Source: Fodinibacter luteus (GTDB lineage: Bacteria; Actinomycetota; Actinomycetes; Actinomycetales; Dermatophilaceae). From it: a stretch of 64,000 nt of DNA. Under the pieces are notes generated by a model. That model saw only the letters and a list, made by a program, of their open reading frames with translations. It was not told the origin of the DNA and searched no databases. The stretch covers positions 1-64,000 of the forward strand of contig NZ_BAABGM010000022.1 in NCBI RefSeq assembly GCF_039541575.1. The letters run 5' to 3'. This document shows positions 52,817-61,956 of this stretch, piece by piece. The translations under genes were made by a program, and so were the position numbers. Every line of letters starts with the position of its first letter. Positions within the stretch are counted from its first letter, which is position 1.

Positions 52817-52993
52817 TCACCGACCGGGAGCGCCCGCGCCGTCCGCCGCCGGCCACTCACCGACACCGAGGATGCCGTCGATCGCGGCCTGGGTGAGCCG
52901 GCCGGAGCTCTGCGAGGCCGCGAGCACGAGGGCGCCGACGAGCCGGATCTCCTCCTCGAGCTGCTCGTCGTGCAGCGACGGGTCCGACGTCAC
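52817..52993 (-). CDS. Conserved 58-residue protein
   Basis: 58 aa from the GTG at 52993. EEEIRLVGALVLAASQSSGRLTQAAIDGILGV is the core: two amphipathic helices of a type I recall as conserved in many actinobacteria. TACCGT lies 6 nt before the GTG, so a leaderless promoter supports the short gene. Too short for most gene callers. Function unknown. Confidence 0.65.
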   Translation of the reverse strand: MTSDPSLHDEQLEEEIRLVGALVLAASQSSGRLTQAAIDGILGVGEWPAADGAGAPGR

Positions 52994-53304
52994 CCGTCCA
53001 CGGTACGGCCGCGAGCACCCTCCGGAGCGTCGTCCACAGGTGGATCTCGCCCGACGGACGGCACCGGCCCGAGAGCTCGCTGCCCGAGACGGCGCTGCGC
53101 AGGAGCAACGAGTGCGGGTGCCGGACCGGGAGCGCCTCACGGCGCGTGGCCGCTCGTAGCGGCTGATGTTGGGACCCGGGGCTGCCGCGGCCCGGCACCC
53201 ACGGACGACACTAACGCCTTCCCCGGCCACCGTGTTCCCTCCAGCCGCAACCTCGTGGACGCAGACCGGGCCATCAGGGCGGCGACCTCGGCACTCACGG
53301 CGCG
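52994..53304. other. Gene-free stretch
   Basis: About 310 bases between the small protein gene and the next minus-strand gene. I see no convincing frame, RNA or hairpin apart from the -10 box (53000-53005) of the small gene. Confidence 0.35.
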
Positions 53305-53949
53305 TCAGTCGAGCTCGCCGGCCCGCCACAGGTGGGCGCAGGCCCGCAGGTCCTCGCCGGTCGTGAGCATGGCGGCGGCGGTGCGGGTCAGGCCGCTCGC
53401 GCCCCCCGGGTCGACGCCGTCGCGGTCGTTCGCGAGCTCGGCACGCCCCGCCGAGACGACCGCGCAGAACGCCGACGCCCGCTCGAGCGCCACGGCGAGG
53501 TCGCCCTCGAAGATCCCCGCGAGGATCTGGTCGGCGACCCGCTGCATCTCCTCGGGCCGCGGCGGCTCGGCGATCCCGGCGACGGCGTGCGCGACGTCGG
53601 TGAAGCGGATGCCGGCCGCGTACTCCCGGGTCGCCTGCACCGGGCTGCGCCGCACCCACTCGCGCAGCGCGTAGAGCCGCCAGAGGGCCCCGGGCAGCGA
53701 GCGCGCCGGCCGGGCGGACCACAGGTCGGCGACGGTCGAGAGGCCGAGGTCGTCGACGAGCGTCACGAGGCGGCTCGTCACGTCGGGGTCGTGGGCGGCT
53801 CGACCGGTGCCGACGAGGATCGCCGCCGTCTGGTGCGCGACCTCGGTGACCTCCGCCGGACCGAGGAGATGGCCGCCGTGCGCCTCCAACGCGTCCGGGG
53901 CGAAGGGCAGGGGCCGCCGCGGGAGGGGGCGCCCACCGTCGCTGCTCAT
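53305..53949 (-). CDS. Conserved hypothetical protein
   Basis: 214 aa, soluble, mainly helical (ALWRLYALREWVRRSPVQATREYAAGI; EEMQRVADQILAGIFEGDLAVALERASAFCAVV). No family named with confidence. CAGACT lies 6 nt before the ATG and TTGACA just upstream of it on the minus strand. Divergent from the YihY gene. Confidence 0.75.
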   Translation of the reverse strand: MSSDGGRPLPRRPLPFAPDALEAHGGHLLGPAEVTEVAHQTAAILVGTGRAAHDPDVTSRLVTLVDDLGLSTVADLWSARPARSLPGALWRLYALREWVRRSPVQATREYAAGIRFTDVAHAVAGIAEPPRPEEMQRVADQILAGIFEGDLAVALERASAFCAVVSAGRAELANDRDGVDPGGASGLTRTAAAMLTTGEDLRACAHLWRAGELD

Positions 53950-54100
53950 CGCACCAGTCTGTCAAACCCGGCCGCACGGGGCAGGTCGGCGGCCCACACC
54001 ATCGGATGCCGTCGCGCGGGCTAGGTTGTCCGCGTCACCACCGCAGGCACCGGCATCCACCGCCCGTGTGCTGGGCGGACCACCGGGGTAGGGAGGACGC

Positions 54101-55288
54101 ATGGCACACCAGGACACCGCCGCGGCGAAGGCGCAGACCGCGCCCCCACCGGACGACGCGCGCAAGCCGGACTCCCCGACCGAGATCGAGCGCCCGAGCT
54201 GGACGTACACCGCGAAGGCCTCCTTCGCCGAGTTCCAGCGCGACCAGTGCACCGACCTCGCGGCGGCCCTGACGTACTACTCGGTGCTCTCGGTCTTCCC
54301 GGCGATCCTCGCGCTCGTCTCGCTGCTCGGCGTCTTCGGGCGGGGGCAGGAGACCACCGACGCGATGCTCGAGATCCTGCGCGACCTCGGGCAGTCGCAG
54401 ATCGCCGACCGGCTCGAGGAGCCCATCGCGGCGATGGTCGGCGCGCAGAGTGCCGGCCTGGCGCTCGCCATCGGTCTCGCCGGCGCCCTCTGGGGTGCCT
54501 CGGGGTACGTCGGCGCGTTCGGGAGGGCGCTCAACCGCATCTACCAGGTCGACGAGGGCCGCCCCGTGTGGAAGCTGCGGCCCATCGTGCTCCTCGTCAC
54601 CCTCGGCCTCGTCGTCATGGCGGCGATCGTGCTCGTGGGGCTCGTCGTGAGTGGCCCGATCGCCCAGGCCATCGGTGAGGCCGTCGGGTTCGGCGAGCAG
54701 AGCCTCGCGGTGTGGAACCTCGCGAAGTGGCCGGTCATCCTCGGCGTCGTCGTCGTCATGGTCGCGGTGCTCTACTACGCGACGCCCAACGTCAAGCAGC
54801 CCAAGTTCCGGTGGATGTCGGTCGGAGCGGCCGTGGCCATCGGCATCTGGGTCATCGCCTCGCTCGGGTTCGGGTTCTACGTCTCGAACTTCGCCCGCTA
54901 CGACTCGCTCTACGGCTCCCTCGGGAGCGTCATCGTCTTCCTCCTGTGGCTGTGGCTCACCAACCTCGCCCTGCTCTTCGGGGCCGAGGTCGACGCAGAG
55001 CTGGAGCGGGCGCGGCAGCTGCAGGCCGGCATCCGCGCCGAGCGCACGCTGCAGCTGCCCCCGCGCGACGACTCCGTGTCGCGCAAGGCCGCCTCCAAGC
55101 TGGAGCAGCGGGTCGCCGAGGGGAGGCGGCTCCGGCTCGAGGCGGAGGCCTCGGCGGGGGGCGACGCCGACTCCAGCGGGAATGGTCGAGGGCGTGGACG
55201 CCACGGGCGCACGGGCGCCGCTCGCGCCGCGACGGCATCCGACGTCGAGCTCGAGCCGCTGCCGTCCGAGCTCGCCCGCCGATCCTGA
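54101..55288 (+). CDS. YihY/BrkB-family membrane protein
   Basis: 395 aa from the ATG at 54101, preceded by GGGAGG. Six or so membrane segments between about 45 and 300, with the family patterns ALTYYSVLSVFPAILALVSLLGVFG and GYVGAFGRALNRIYQV, and LLWLWLTNLALLFGAEVDAELER at the end of the core. Charged, Arg/Gly-rich cytoplasmic tail. Once labelled ribonuclease BN in error; actual function unknown. Confidence 0.92.
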   Translation: MAHQDTAAAKAQTAPPPDDARKPDSPTEIERPSWTYTAKASFAEFQRDQCTDLAAALTYYSVLSVFPAILALVSLLGVFGRGQETTDAMLEILRDLGQSQIADRLEEPIAAMVGAQSAGLALAIGLAGALWGASGYVGAFGRALNRIYQVDEGRPVWKLRPIVLLVTLGLVVMAAIVLVGLVVSGPIAQAIGEAVGFGEQSLAVWNLAKWPVILGVVVVMVAVLYYATPNVKQPKFRWMSVGAAVAIGIWVIASLGFGFYVSNFARYDSLYGSLGSVIVFLLWLWLTNLALLFGAEVDAELERARQLQAGIRAERTLQLPPRDDSVSRKAASKLEQRVAEGRRLRLEAEASAGGDADSSGNGRGRGRHGRTGAARAATASDVELEPLPSELARRS

Positions 55289-55363
55289 GCCGGCCCTCAG
55301 GAGCCGCCTGTGACCTGCGCACCTCTGGCGTCCCGGGGCTCGCCGGTGACCTACCATTGTCCG

Positions 55364-55387
55364 GTGATTGCGACGACACGCCGGTGA
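55364..55387 (+). CDS. Seven-codon upstream ORF coupled to the kinase start
   Basis: GTG ATT GCG ACG ACA CGC CGG TGA. TACCAT at 55352-55357 lies 6 nt before the GTG, the same spacing as at other leaderless genes here. Its TGA overlaps the kinase GTG as GTGA. It may act as a leaderless entry point for ribosomes that then reinitiate on the kinase gene. Inferred from spacing only. Confidence 0.45.
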   Translation: MIATTRR

Positions 55388-56436
55388 ACCGGTTCCACGA
55401 GGGCTTCGTCCTGGGCGACCGGTACACGCTGACGGGGCGTATCGCGTCCGGTGGCATGGGCGACGTCTGGGAGGCCAGCGACACCGTCCTGGAGCGGCCC
55501 GTCGCGGTGAAGATCCTGCGCCCCAGCCTCGACGAGGAGGAGGTCTTCGCGCGCCGGTTCCGCAACGAGGCTCTGCACACCGCCAACCTCGCCCACGTCA
55601 ACGTCGCCACCGTCTTCGACTACGGCGAGGAGGACAACCTGGCCTACCTCGTCATGGAGCTCGTGCCGGGCGAGCCGCTGTCCGACCTCGTCAAGCGCGA
55701 GGGCGCGCTGCCGCCGGCCCAGGTCCGCCAGATCATGGCCCAGGCGGCGCTCGCGCTCGGTGCCGCGCACGAGGCGGGCGTCGTCCACCGCGACGTCAAG
55801 CCGGCGAACATCCTCGTCATGCCCGACGGCACCGTGAAGCTCACCGACTTCGGCATCGCCCGCGCCGTCGACGGCTCGGGCCACACCCAGACCGGCGAGG
55901 TGCTCGGCACCCCCCACTACCTCTCGCCCGAGCAGGCCCTCGGCGAGCCGGCCACCGGCGCCTCCGACCTGTACGCCCTCGGGATCGTCGCGCACGAGAT
56001 GCTCACCGGGCGGCGCCCGTTCGACAAGGGGACGCCGGTCGCGACGGCGCTCGCCCAGGTCAACGACCCGCCGCCGTCGCTGCCCCCGCACGTCCCCCCG
56101 GGCCTGCGCGCGCTCATCGAGCAGTGCCTCGAGAAGAGCCCCGCGGACCGGCCCTCGAGCGCCCGTGAGCTCGGTGAGCGGCTCGGCCTACCCGAGGAGG
56201 ACCTGCCCGAGGCCGGCGAGGATGCCGCGGACGTCGTCGGCACGGCCGCTGCGGAGGAGGCCGCGCTCGACGACCGGCCCTCGGCCCCGCCCCGCTGGAC
56301 CGGCGGTGGTGACCCGACGCCGACGCCGACGAGCGTGCCGGTGGCGCCGAAGGGGCACGTGCACTGGGCGTGGGTGCCCGGCGTGAGCGTCGCGATCCTG
56401 GCCGTCGCGACCGTGTGGTACCTCCTGGCCCGCTGA
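55384..56436 (+). CDS. PknB-like membrane Ser/Thr kinase without PASTA domains
   Basis: 350 aa from the GTG at 55384. Glycine loop ASGGMG 21-26, Lys43 (VAVKIL), HRDVKPAN 135-142, DFG 155-157 and activation segment TGEVLGTPHYLSPE. An acidic linker follows, then one membrane segment at about 326-348 ending only two residues from the C-terminus, so no sensor domain lies outside. It resembles the PknA/PknB catalytic class by sequence. Substrates unknown. Confidence 0.93.
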   Translation: MNRFHEGFVLGDRYTLTGRIASGGMGDVWEASDTVLERPVAVKILRPSLDEEEVFARRFRNEALHTANLAHVNVATVFDYGEEDNLAYLVMELVPGEPLSDLVKREGALPPAQVRQIMAQAALALGAAHEAGVVHRDVKPANILVMPDGTVKLTDFGIARAVDGSGHTQTGEVLGTPHYLSPEQALGEPATGASDLYALGIVAHEMLTGRRPFDKGTPVATALAQVNDPPPSLPPHVPPGLRALIEQCLEKSPADRPSSARELGERLGLPEEDLPEAGEDAADVVGTAAAEEAALDDRPSAPPRWTGGGDPTPTPTSVPVAPKGHVHWAWVPGVSVAILAVATVWYLLAR

Positions 56437-56461
56437 GGGCGCGCCGGCGCTCGCGGTCTTC

Positions 56462-56517
56462 CGCGAACGTGGGTGAAGACCGTCGGGAGGGGACGAGGAT
56501 GTTCACCCACGTTCGCG
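56462..56517. repeat. Intergenic palindrome, ACCCACG family (type 1, copy 2)
   Basis: CGCGAACGTGGGTGAA at 56462-56477 and TTCACCCACGTTCGCG at 56502-56517 pair perfectly over 16 bp with a 24-nt loop, 25 bp past the kinase stop. Same arm core as at 7768-7821. Confidence 0.85.
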
Positions 56518-56573
56518 AGGAACCCGACGCCGTTAGAGTGTTCGCGCCACGGCCGGATGCCGTGCGCCCGCCA

Positions 56574-56649
56574 GGGCCTCTAGCTCAACTGGCAGAGCTG
56601 CGGACTTTTAATCCGTAGGTTGTGGGTTCGAGCCCCACGGGGCCCACCA
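56574..56649 (+). tRNA. tRNA-Lys(TTT)
   Basis: Acceptor GGGCCTC pairs with GGGGCCC (one G-T), anticodon loop CTTTTAA gives TTT, T-arm GTGGGTTCGAGCCCCAC, and CCA is encoded at 56647-56649. Its 3' end adjoins an integrase gene and is the likely attachment site of the right-hand element. Confidence 0.96.
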
Positions 56650-56733
56650 ACACCGCAGGTCAGCGGCCTGCACCCGCTTCGGCTCGTCGACCAAAATGGC
56701 CTGTGGGCACTCATGTGGGCACTCATGCTCTGA

Positions 56734-57906
56734 TCACGGCTCATCGACAACGGCTCGGGGGCGCTGGTCATCGGCGAACGACTCAAGGGCCGCAGCGAGC
56801 TCTGGTGAGACCGCACGCCGACCCATGTAGACGTCCTGAGTCATCGAGATGCGCGCGTGGCCGAGCTGGTCGGCGATCATCCTGGCGCTGGCACCCTTGC
56901 TGTCCAGCAGGGTCGCGACGGTCTTCCGAAACGTGTGCGGGGTGACCCACTCGTAGTCGGTCCCTGTCCTCACCCTTCGGAAGGCGGCACCGACGTTGTT
57001 CCGGTCCCGGTAGCCGCCCACCGCATCGGCAAACACCGGGCTATCCGGCACACCCAGCCGTGCCCGCCGCGCCTCCAGCATGGTGAAACACCAGCCCGGG
57101 AGAACCAGGGTACGCAGCGATGACCGGGACTTCGGGCGCGACGCTACGAGGCCCTTCCCCTTGACCCGAATGATCGTGCGCTCAACCCGCAACGACCCTC
57201 GGTCGAAGTCGATGTCGCTCCACCGCACACCCAGCGCCTCACCGAGGCGAAGACCGGTACCGAGGATGAACCGCGCCAGGTCGGCGAGGTCATGACGTCG
57301 TGCGAACTCGTCGGTGTCCAGGATGTTCAGCCACTCCTGAATCTGCGCCGGCGTCATGGCCTTGGCCGTCCGGTCACGATTGAGCTCGAGAGGCGCGGTG
57401 TCCCGAACAGGGTTGAATGGCAGGCCTCCCTGCCTAACGACCCACCCACAGATCCCCGACAGAACCGTGCGGCAGAGCTTCGCCGTGGAGTACCCCTTGG
57501 TGCGCAGGATCTCCTGCAGGAAGCGGTCGACGCGTGGCACGGTCAGCTCCCCAAGCCTGAGGTCGCCAAGTCCCGGGCCGACATGCTTCTCGACCGCATG
57601 ACGATAGAGATCCAGGGTTGTGTGACTGCGCGTCCCTCGCTCCACGCGTTCCTCCACCACCACCAACCACGCAGTGGCTGCGTCCCCGAGCTTCGCTGAG
57701 GCGCTGAAGCCGGGTTCATCGCCCACTGTCACGGCGAGCTCCAGTGCCCTCATCACCTCGCGGCGTGCAGCGGCACGCGTGGGACCGGCGCGCTTGATCC
57801 GGCGGCGCCGACCCGAGAAGTCGCGGAAGTTGACCATCGCGACGACGCTGCGACCCTGCTTGCCGTAGATGATGTCGCCGTGCTCCCCCAGGCCGAGCGG
57901 TCTCAT
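56734..57906 (-). CDS. int: Tyrosine integrase of the AICE
   Basis: 390 aa from the ATG at 57906, overlapping the excisionase stop as ATGA. Core-binding domain about 70-170. Catalytic residues: Arg220 in GTGLRLGEA, Lys near 259, HTFRKT 324-329, GH 349-350, Tyr360 in QDVYMGR. Drives integration into and excision from tRNA-Lys. The 3' end of the gene faces the tRNA, the reverse of the left-hand element. Confidence 0.95.
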   Translation of the reverse strand: MRPLGLGEHGDIIYGKQGRSVVAMVNFRDFSGRRRRIKRAGPTRAAARREVMRALELAVTVGDEPGFSASAKLGDAATAWLVVVEERVERGTRSHTTLDLYRHAVEKHVGPGLGDLRLGELTVPRVDRFLQEILRTKGYSTAKLCRTVLSGICGWVVRQGGLPFNPVRDTAPLELNRDRTAKAMTPAQIQEWLNILDTDEFARRHDLADLARFILGTGLRLGEALGVRWSDIDFDRGSLRVERTIIRVKGKGLVASRPKSRSSLRTLVLPGWCFTMLEARRARLGVPDSPVFADAVGGYRDRNNVGAAFRRVRTGTDYEWVTPHTFRKTVATLLDSKGASARMIADQLGHARISMTQDVYMGRRAVSPELAAALESFADDQRPRAVVDEP

Positions 57907-58106
57907 GACGCCACGTCGGTCGACAGCCCAGCGACCCACGCCTTGACATCTTCGGGTCGGTACCGCAGACGCCGGCCAACGCGACGACCGGGTGGCCCCA
58001 TGCCCTGCCCTCGCCACGAGTACAGGGTCTGGACCGGAACGCCGAGGTAGTAGCTGGCGTCTTCGATGCTCCAGAGTCGGTCCTCCGCGAGTGCCTGGTC
58101 GCTCAT
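57903..58106 (-). CDS. xis: Excisionase / MerR-like HTH protein
   Basis: 67 aa. DRLWSIEDASYYLGVPVQTLYSWRGQGMGPPGRRVGRRLRYRPEDVKAWVAG is the helix_turn_helix_17 pattern of AICE and phage excisionases. Lies between rep and int, overlapping both by 4 bp. Expected to bend att DNA and favour excision. Confidence 0.93.
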   Translation of the reverse strand: MSDQALAEDRLWSIEDASYYLGVPVQTLYSWRGQGMGPPGRRVGRRLRYRPEDVKAWVAGLSTDVAS

Positions 58107-59620
58107 CCTGCTGCCCTCATCCCCGGTGTCCTTGCAGTTGCCGAACGACTGTCCACAGGCGGATCTGCGCGAGCACGCGACTTGGCGTACTCGTACTGCT
58201 CACGCCAGCGGCGCCGCTCGAGCACCGTCTCCATGAGCACCTCGGCCGACGTTCCGCCATGACTCACGACCGCCGCCCAAACGAACCGGCCCTCGCCGTC
58301 GCTTGCCTCGACCTCGGCAGCCATCCGACCGGCCGACTCGACTTCGATCCCCGCGGCCTCGAGCGCCTCTCGAACCACGGCAGCGCGATCCGCCTTGTGG
58401 TCGGCCAACGTCTTCCCCGACCACCCCCGCGAGACGAGCACCCTGCGCCCGCCGACCCCGAGGTGCTCCCTGTCGTGTGCCTTGCTGAAGCACCAGCCCG
58501 GCACGAGCCCCGGACCAGCCTCCTTCGGCTGCACTCCGAAGCGGAGCCAGTTGGCGCAGCTCGGAGAGCACGGAAGCCAGCGAACCTCGTCGTGGAGCCG
58601 GTCGATGTGGGCCTCGTACGCAGCATCGTGCGCCTGGTCGGCATACGTCTCGCCGACGGCCTTGGTCAGGTACTTGGTGAGGTAACGGACGGACCGTTCT
58701 GCGTCGGGGGTGCCGGCGAGCAGCCCCTGCACGTCGATCTGGCGGCCGAACCGGATCACGTGGGCGGGCTGCGCGTCCTCGTCGAGGTCGAGCTGGGCCA
58801 ACGCGCCGGCCCAGGTCTGCAGCGGCTCCCCCGTGGTCGGGTCGAGGTAGTCCATGCCGTCCCACACGGGAAGCTCGTCCACGTACACCGGGCGGCTCAT
58901 CTGCGGCCACCAAATCTGGTGGTAGGTCGCCCGAGTCACCTCCTTGATGACCGCCCGGGGGACGGCACCACGGATCGCGACGTGGAAGTGCGGCGCCAGC
59001 CGGCGCTGACCCTCGACCGCTCCGAAGTACTGCACCTTGTAGCCGGCACACCGCCGGAGGTTCTGGAACCAGCGGTCGAGGAGCCGCGGGAAGTACAGGG
59101 CGTCAAGGGCTGCCCGGTGATAGTCGTACTCACGCCAGTTCTGCGGCGTGCCGGTGCCAGCCACGGTCCGTCCGTAGCCGGGAAGGGTGAGTGTGATGAA
59201 CATCGACGGTCGGTACATCTTGCCGTCGCTGGCGCGGAAGACCTGGCCGATGGTGCGGTCCTCCTGGGGCCGGCGAGGCAGATCCGCAGCGTCCGTGCGC
59301 CGACGGGTCGTTCGACCCCGGTGGGTCGTTGCGACGTCCTCGCTGGTCTCCAGCTCGGCAGGTGGCTCCTTGAGGCGGACTGGGACGTCGGGTTCCTCCT
59401 CGAGGTGCCACCCAGCGATGCACTGGTGCATGCGCAGCGTCCGCGCCCGAGCGGCGCATGAGGGGCATCGGGACTCGCGCGTCGACTGGCAGGGCAGAGC
59501 GACGAGCACAGCCTCACCTGTCTCCCGGTCGATGACCCGCCGCAGCAGGGGGCGGATGCAGACGCGCTCCTTGACCGCGTACTCCTGCACGGCATCGAGC
59601 GGGACCTCAGACGGCTTCAT
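58103..59620 (-). CDS. RepSA-like replication initiator
   Basis: 505 aa. N-terminal Cys cluster (Cys44, Cys52-x2-Cys55), then rolling-circle motifs: FITLTLPGYG 141-150, the metal-binding HFH 211-213 in LAPHFHVAIRG, and the YLTKYLTK segment 313-320 with candidate nicking tyrosines. The C-terminal third is variable. Matches RepSA of pSAM2-type elements, which nick and start replication of the excised circle. Overlaps whiB by 14 bp. Confidence 0.9.
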   Translation of the reverse strand: MKPSEVPLDAVQEYAVKERVCIRPLLRRVIDRETGEAVLVALPCQSTRESRCPSCAARARTLRMHQCIAGWHLEEEPDVPVRLKEPPAELETSEDVATTHRGRTTRRRTDAADLPRRPQEDRTIGQVFRASDGKMYRPSMFITLTLPGYGRTVAGTGTPQNWREYDYHRAALDALYFPRLLDRWFQNLRRCAGYKVQYFGAVEGQRRLAPHFHVAIRGAVPRAVIKEVTRATYHQIWWPQMSRPVYVDELPVWDGMDYLDPTTGEPLQTWAGALAQLDLDEDAQPAHVIRFGRQIDVQGLLAGTPDAERSVRYLTKYLTKAVGETYADQAHDAAYEAHIDRLHDEVRWLPCSPSCANWLRFGVQPKEAGPGLVPGWCFSKAHDREHLGVGGRRVLVSRGWSGKTLADHKADRAAVVREALEAAGIEVESAGRMAAEVEASDGEGRFVWAAVVSHGGTSAEVLMETVLERRRWREQYEYAKSRARADPPVDSRSATARTPGMRAAG

Positions 59621-60005
59621 CGAGATCCTCCATCACCCGCAGTGCAAGCGCGGACGTCACCACGGCACGAAGCGTCTCCCCTCGCTGCAGACGGCGATCG
59701 AGGGCAGCGCGCTGTTCGGGGTCGAGACCGCCCCAGATCCCGTATTCCTCGCCGTACAGCAATGCGGCGGACAGGCACCGGGCCCGAACCGGGCAAGAGG
59801 CGCAGACCGAGCGGGCCGTCCGAGCAGCAGGCGTCCGCGGGTCCTTGAACCAGGCGCCGCTTTCGTCGCTGGAGCACCGGCCGCGCAGACGCCAGCGGAT
59901 TCCATCGAGCTCCTTGATCGCGGCCGCCGTGGTGCGCACGTGCGCCAGTGGGATGCCGAACGATCGGAATGCGACCCTGTGAGACTGAACGACGTTGTCG
60001 TTCAT
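59607..60005 (-). CDS. WhiB-family iron-sulfur regulator
   Basis: 132 aa. Four cluster ligands Cys44, Cys68, Cys71 and Cys77 (C...CASCPVRARC), then GIWGG 89-93 and a basic C-terminus that would bind DNA. Element-borne WhiB proteins are common on AICEs and actinophages. Probably represses or times element genes, possibly with host sigma factors; inference. Start overlaps the translocase stop as ATGA. Confidence 0.93.
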   Translation of the reverse strand: MNDNVVQSHRVAFRSFGIPLAHVRTTAAAIKELDGIRWRLRGRCSSDESGAWFKDPRTPAARTARSVCASCPVRARCLSAALLYGEEYGIWGGLDPEQRAALDRRLQRGETLRAVVTSALALRVMEDLDEAV

Positions 60006-61453
60006 GCCGCCTCTCCCTTCTTCTCCATAACGTGTTGCTCCCTCGCGCTCTCGGCTCTTGAGTCGCCCAAGGACGTGGACAGGGCCAACACGTCCTCGTC
60101 GGTGAGGAACGCGGAGCGGACCCTGCGCACGTCGCGGCTGCCCTCGACACGGACGTAGGCCACTCCCGGGGTCAGCTCGGAGATGTGGTCGGCCTCAGCG
60201 CCTCGCTCCCGGGCTCCGTCGCCGAGGACCATGTCGACCTGGATCGGGTTGTCGAGGCGCATGGCGATACGTGTGGGGAACAGGTCGCGCCAGCTGACGA
60301 CGTCTTTACCGGGGTCCTGCACGGCGGCGATGACCGTGATGCCGACGGCCCGGCCTTGCGTGAGTAGCAGACCTAGGGCGTGCTCGATGCGGCGCACGAC
60401 GGTTCGCTCGGCGAAGGCACTGAGGGTTGCCAGCTCGTCGATGACGATGACGAGGTGCGGGCTCTCCGCGGACGGCTGGTGCAGTCGTTTGCCGTGAGTG
60501 GCGAGGTCGAGGCTGCGGCGGGTCTTGAGGTCGACCGCTTCCTCAAGCAGGTCGCACATCGCCTCTGGCGCCCCGCCCTCGAACCTGGCGAAGGCGCCGC
60601 GGCCGAGTCCGAGCTCCATCCCGCCCTTGGGGTCCAGCGCCCACACCTGAACCCACCCCTCCCGGATCGCCGGCGCGAGCCCGTGGACGAGGCTCCACAG
60701 CACCGATCCCTTACCCGCCCCGGTGGCACCGGCGATCAACGCGTGGGTCCCCTGCACCCTGAACCGCCAGAGTCGGGCGTCGTCACCAAGACCAACAGGG
60801 ATGCCGGTCAGCGCCACCTCAGTGGCTGGTTCGGGGCGGACCACTTCGCGGAGCAGGTCGCGTCGGCGCAGCTCGAGCCACGCCCTACCAGGTCGCTCTC
60901 TGACGACCTGCGTGCCGTCGACGCCGAAGGCGTGCCCGATCGCGTCCGAGTGGGCGGCCACGTCATCCGGTGTCATCCCGACCGGCAGTCGCAGGAGCAG
61001 CCGGTCCCGTCCCGAGCGGTCGACGACGACGCGCAGAATGTGCGGGACTAGCTGGTTCGTCGCGCGATCGTAGGTCACCACCCCGTGCGGGTGGACCACG
61101 AGCCCGCATCGCATCGCCACGTGCCGCCACCGCAGTCGATAGAGCGGGGCACGCCAGAGCAGGATGAGCCGCGGCGCCGCCTGCCGCGTGAACGAGTCGC
61201 GGTGGGCGAACCCCCATGTCGTGAGTGCCACAGCGATCAGCACCACCAGACCGGCAGCCGCGGCGAGGCTGAACCGCCACACCGTCACGCCAACAACAGC
61301 CAGCCCGATCGCGCTGCCGGCGTTGGGAGCCACGGCCTTCACGACCGCGATCGCCAGGCGCACGAGGAGCCACGCCGCGCGGACAACAGCCTCGAGGACG
61401 ATCGACAGCGGGTCATCGGGTGCGACGTAGAGGTCGTCGCCGCGTGTTCTCAT
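60002..61453 (-). CDS. FtsK/SpoIIIE-like conjugal DNA translocase (TraSA type)
   Basis: 483 aa. Two N-terminal membrane segments (about 25-45 and 50-80), Walker A GATGAGKG 242-249, Walker B LVIVIDE 334-340 with LATLSAFAERT after it, and a late AVQDPGKDVVSWRDLFPTRIAMRL sensor-like stretch. Pumps double-stranded DNA between mycelial or paired cells in AICE conjugation. No C-terminal gamma domain of chromosomal FtsK. Overlaps neighbours by 4 bp on both sides. Confidence 0.93.
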   Translation of the reverse strand: MRTRGDDLYVAPDDPLSIVLEAVVRAAWLLVRLAIAVVKAVAPNAGSAIGLAVVGVTVWRFSLAAAAGLVVLIAVALTTWGFAHRDSFTRQAAPRLILLWRAPLYRLRWRHVAMRCGLVVHPHGVVTYDRATNQLVPHILRVVVDRSGRDRLLLRLPVGMTPDDVAAHSDAIGHAFGVDGTQVVRERPGRAWLELRRRDLLREVVRPEPATEVALTGIPVGLGDDARLWRFRVQGTHALIAGATGAGKGSVLWSLVHGLAPAIREGWVQVWALDPKGGMELGLGRGAFARFEGGAPEAMCDLLEEAVDLKTRRSLDLATHGKRLHQPSAESPHLVIVIDELATLSAFAERTVVRRIEHALGLLLTQGRAVGITVIAAVQDPGKDVVSWRDLFPTRIAMRLDNPIQVDMVLGDGARERGAEADHISELTPGVAYVRVEGSRDVRRVRSAFLTDEDVLALSTSLGDSRAESAREQHVMEKKGEAA

Positions 61454-61701
61454 GTCAACTCCCTCATGACGTCCTGGTGCACCTCTCGGAGCAGGCTCGC
61501 CACCTCACCGACTTGACGCTCGAGTTGCATGACGGCCCGGTCGAGATCGCGGTCCGGGCAGGTGTGCAGCATCGTGCGGAGAGCGACGATGGCCTCGTCG
61601 AGGATGTCGACACCCCGCACCAACGCTCGCGTCTGTGCAGAGAGATCGTCGGGGCCGACGCCCAGGAGCTGGGCCCACTCCAGCAGGCTCCCGGTGCGCA
61701 T
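61450..61701 (-). CDS. AICE small helical protein, paralogue A
   Basis: 83 aa (ATG at 61701; a GTG three bases earlier is possible). Pattern: EWAQLLGVGPDDL, a helix, then LRTMLHTCPDRDL and a second helix. Shares the W...LGV...LR...PDxxL layout with the next two genes. Overlaps traSA by 4 bp. No known family. Confidence 0.75.
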   Translation of the reverse strand: MRTGSLLEWAQLLGVGPDDLSAQTRALVRGVDILDEAIVALRTMLHTCPDRDLDRAVMQLERQVGEVASLLREVHQDVMRELT

Positions 61702-61955
61702 CACAGGCGCTCCCGAATGACTTGCGCATGCAGGTCACGGATCCAGCGGGACGAGTCGTGGACGCGCTCGTGCAGCACCCGCACGGACTCGTCCAGCTCG
61801 TGGTCTGGCCCGGCGTACACGTGCAACCGCAGACGCAGCACTTGGTCGTCGACGCCGTCGATGAGCCTTCTGAGCAGGCGGACCTGAGACAGAACCTCAT
61901 CGGACTCGACCTCGAACTGGTCTGCCCAGGCCTCGATGACAGGGCGGCGCTGCAT
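61701..61955 (-). CDS. AICE small helical protein, paralogue B
   Basis: 84 aa from the ATG at 61955. EAWADQFEVESDEV, then LRLHVYAGPDHELDESVRVLHERV, predicted two long helices. Same layout as its neighbours, most diverged at the LGV block. Its stop overlaps the start of paralogue A. Confidence 0.75.
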   Translation of the reverse strand: MQRRPVIEAWADQFEVESDEVLSQVRLLRRLIDGVDDQVLRLRLHVYAGPDHELDESVRVLHERVHDSSRWIRDLHAQVIRERL

Positions 61956-61956
61956 G

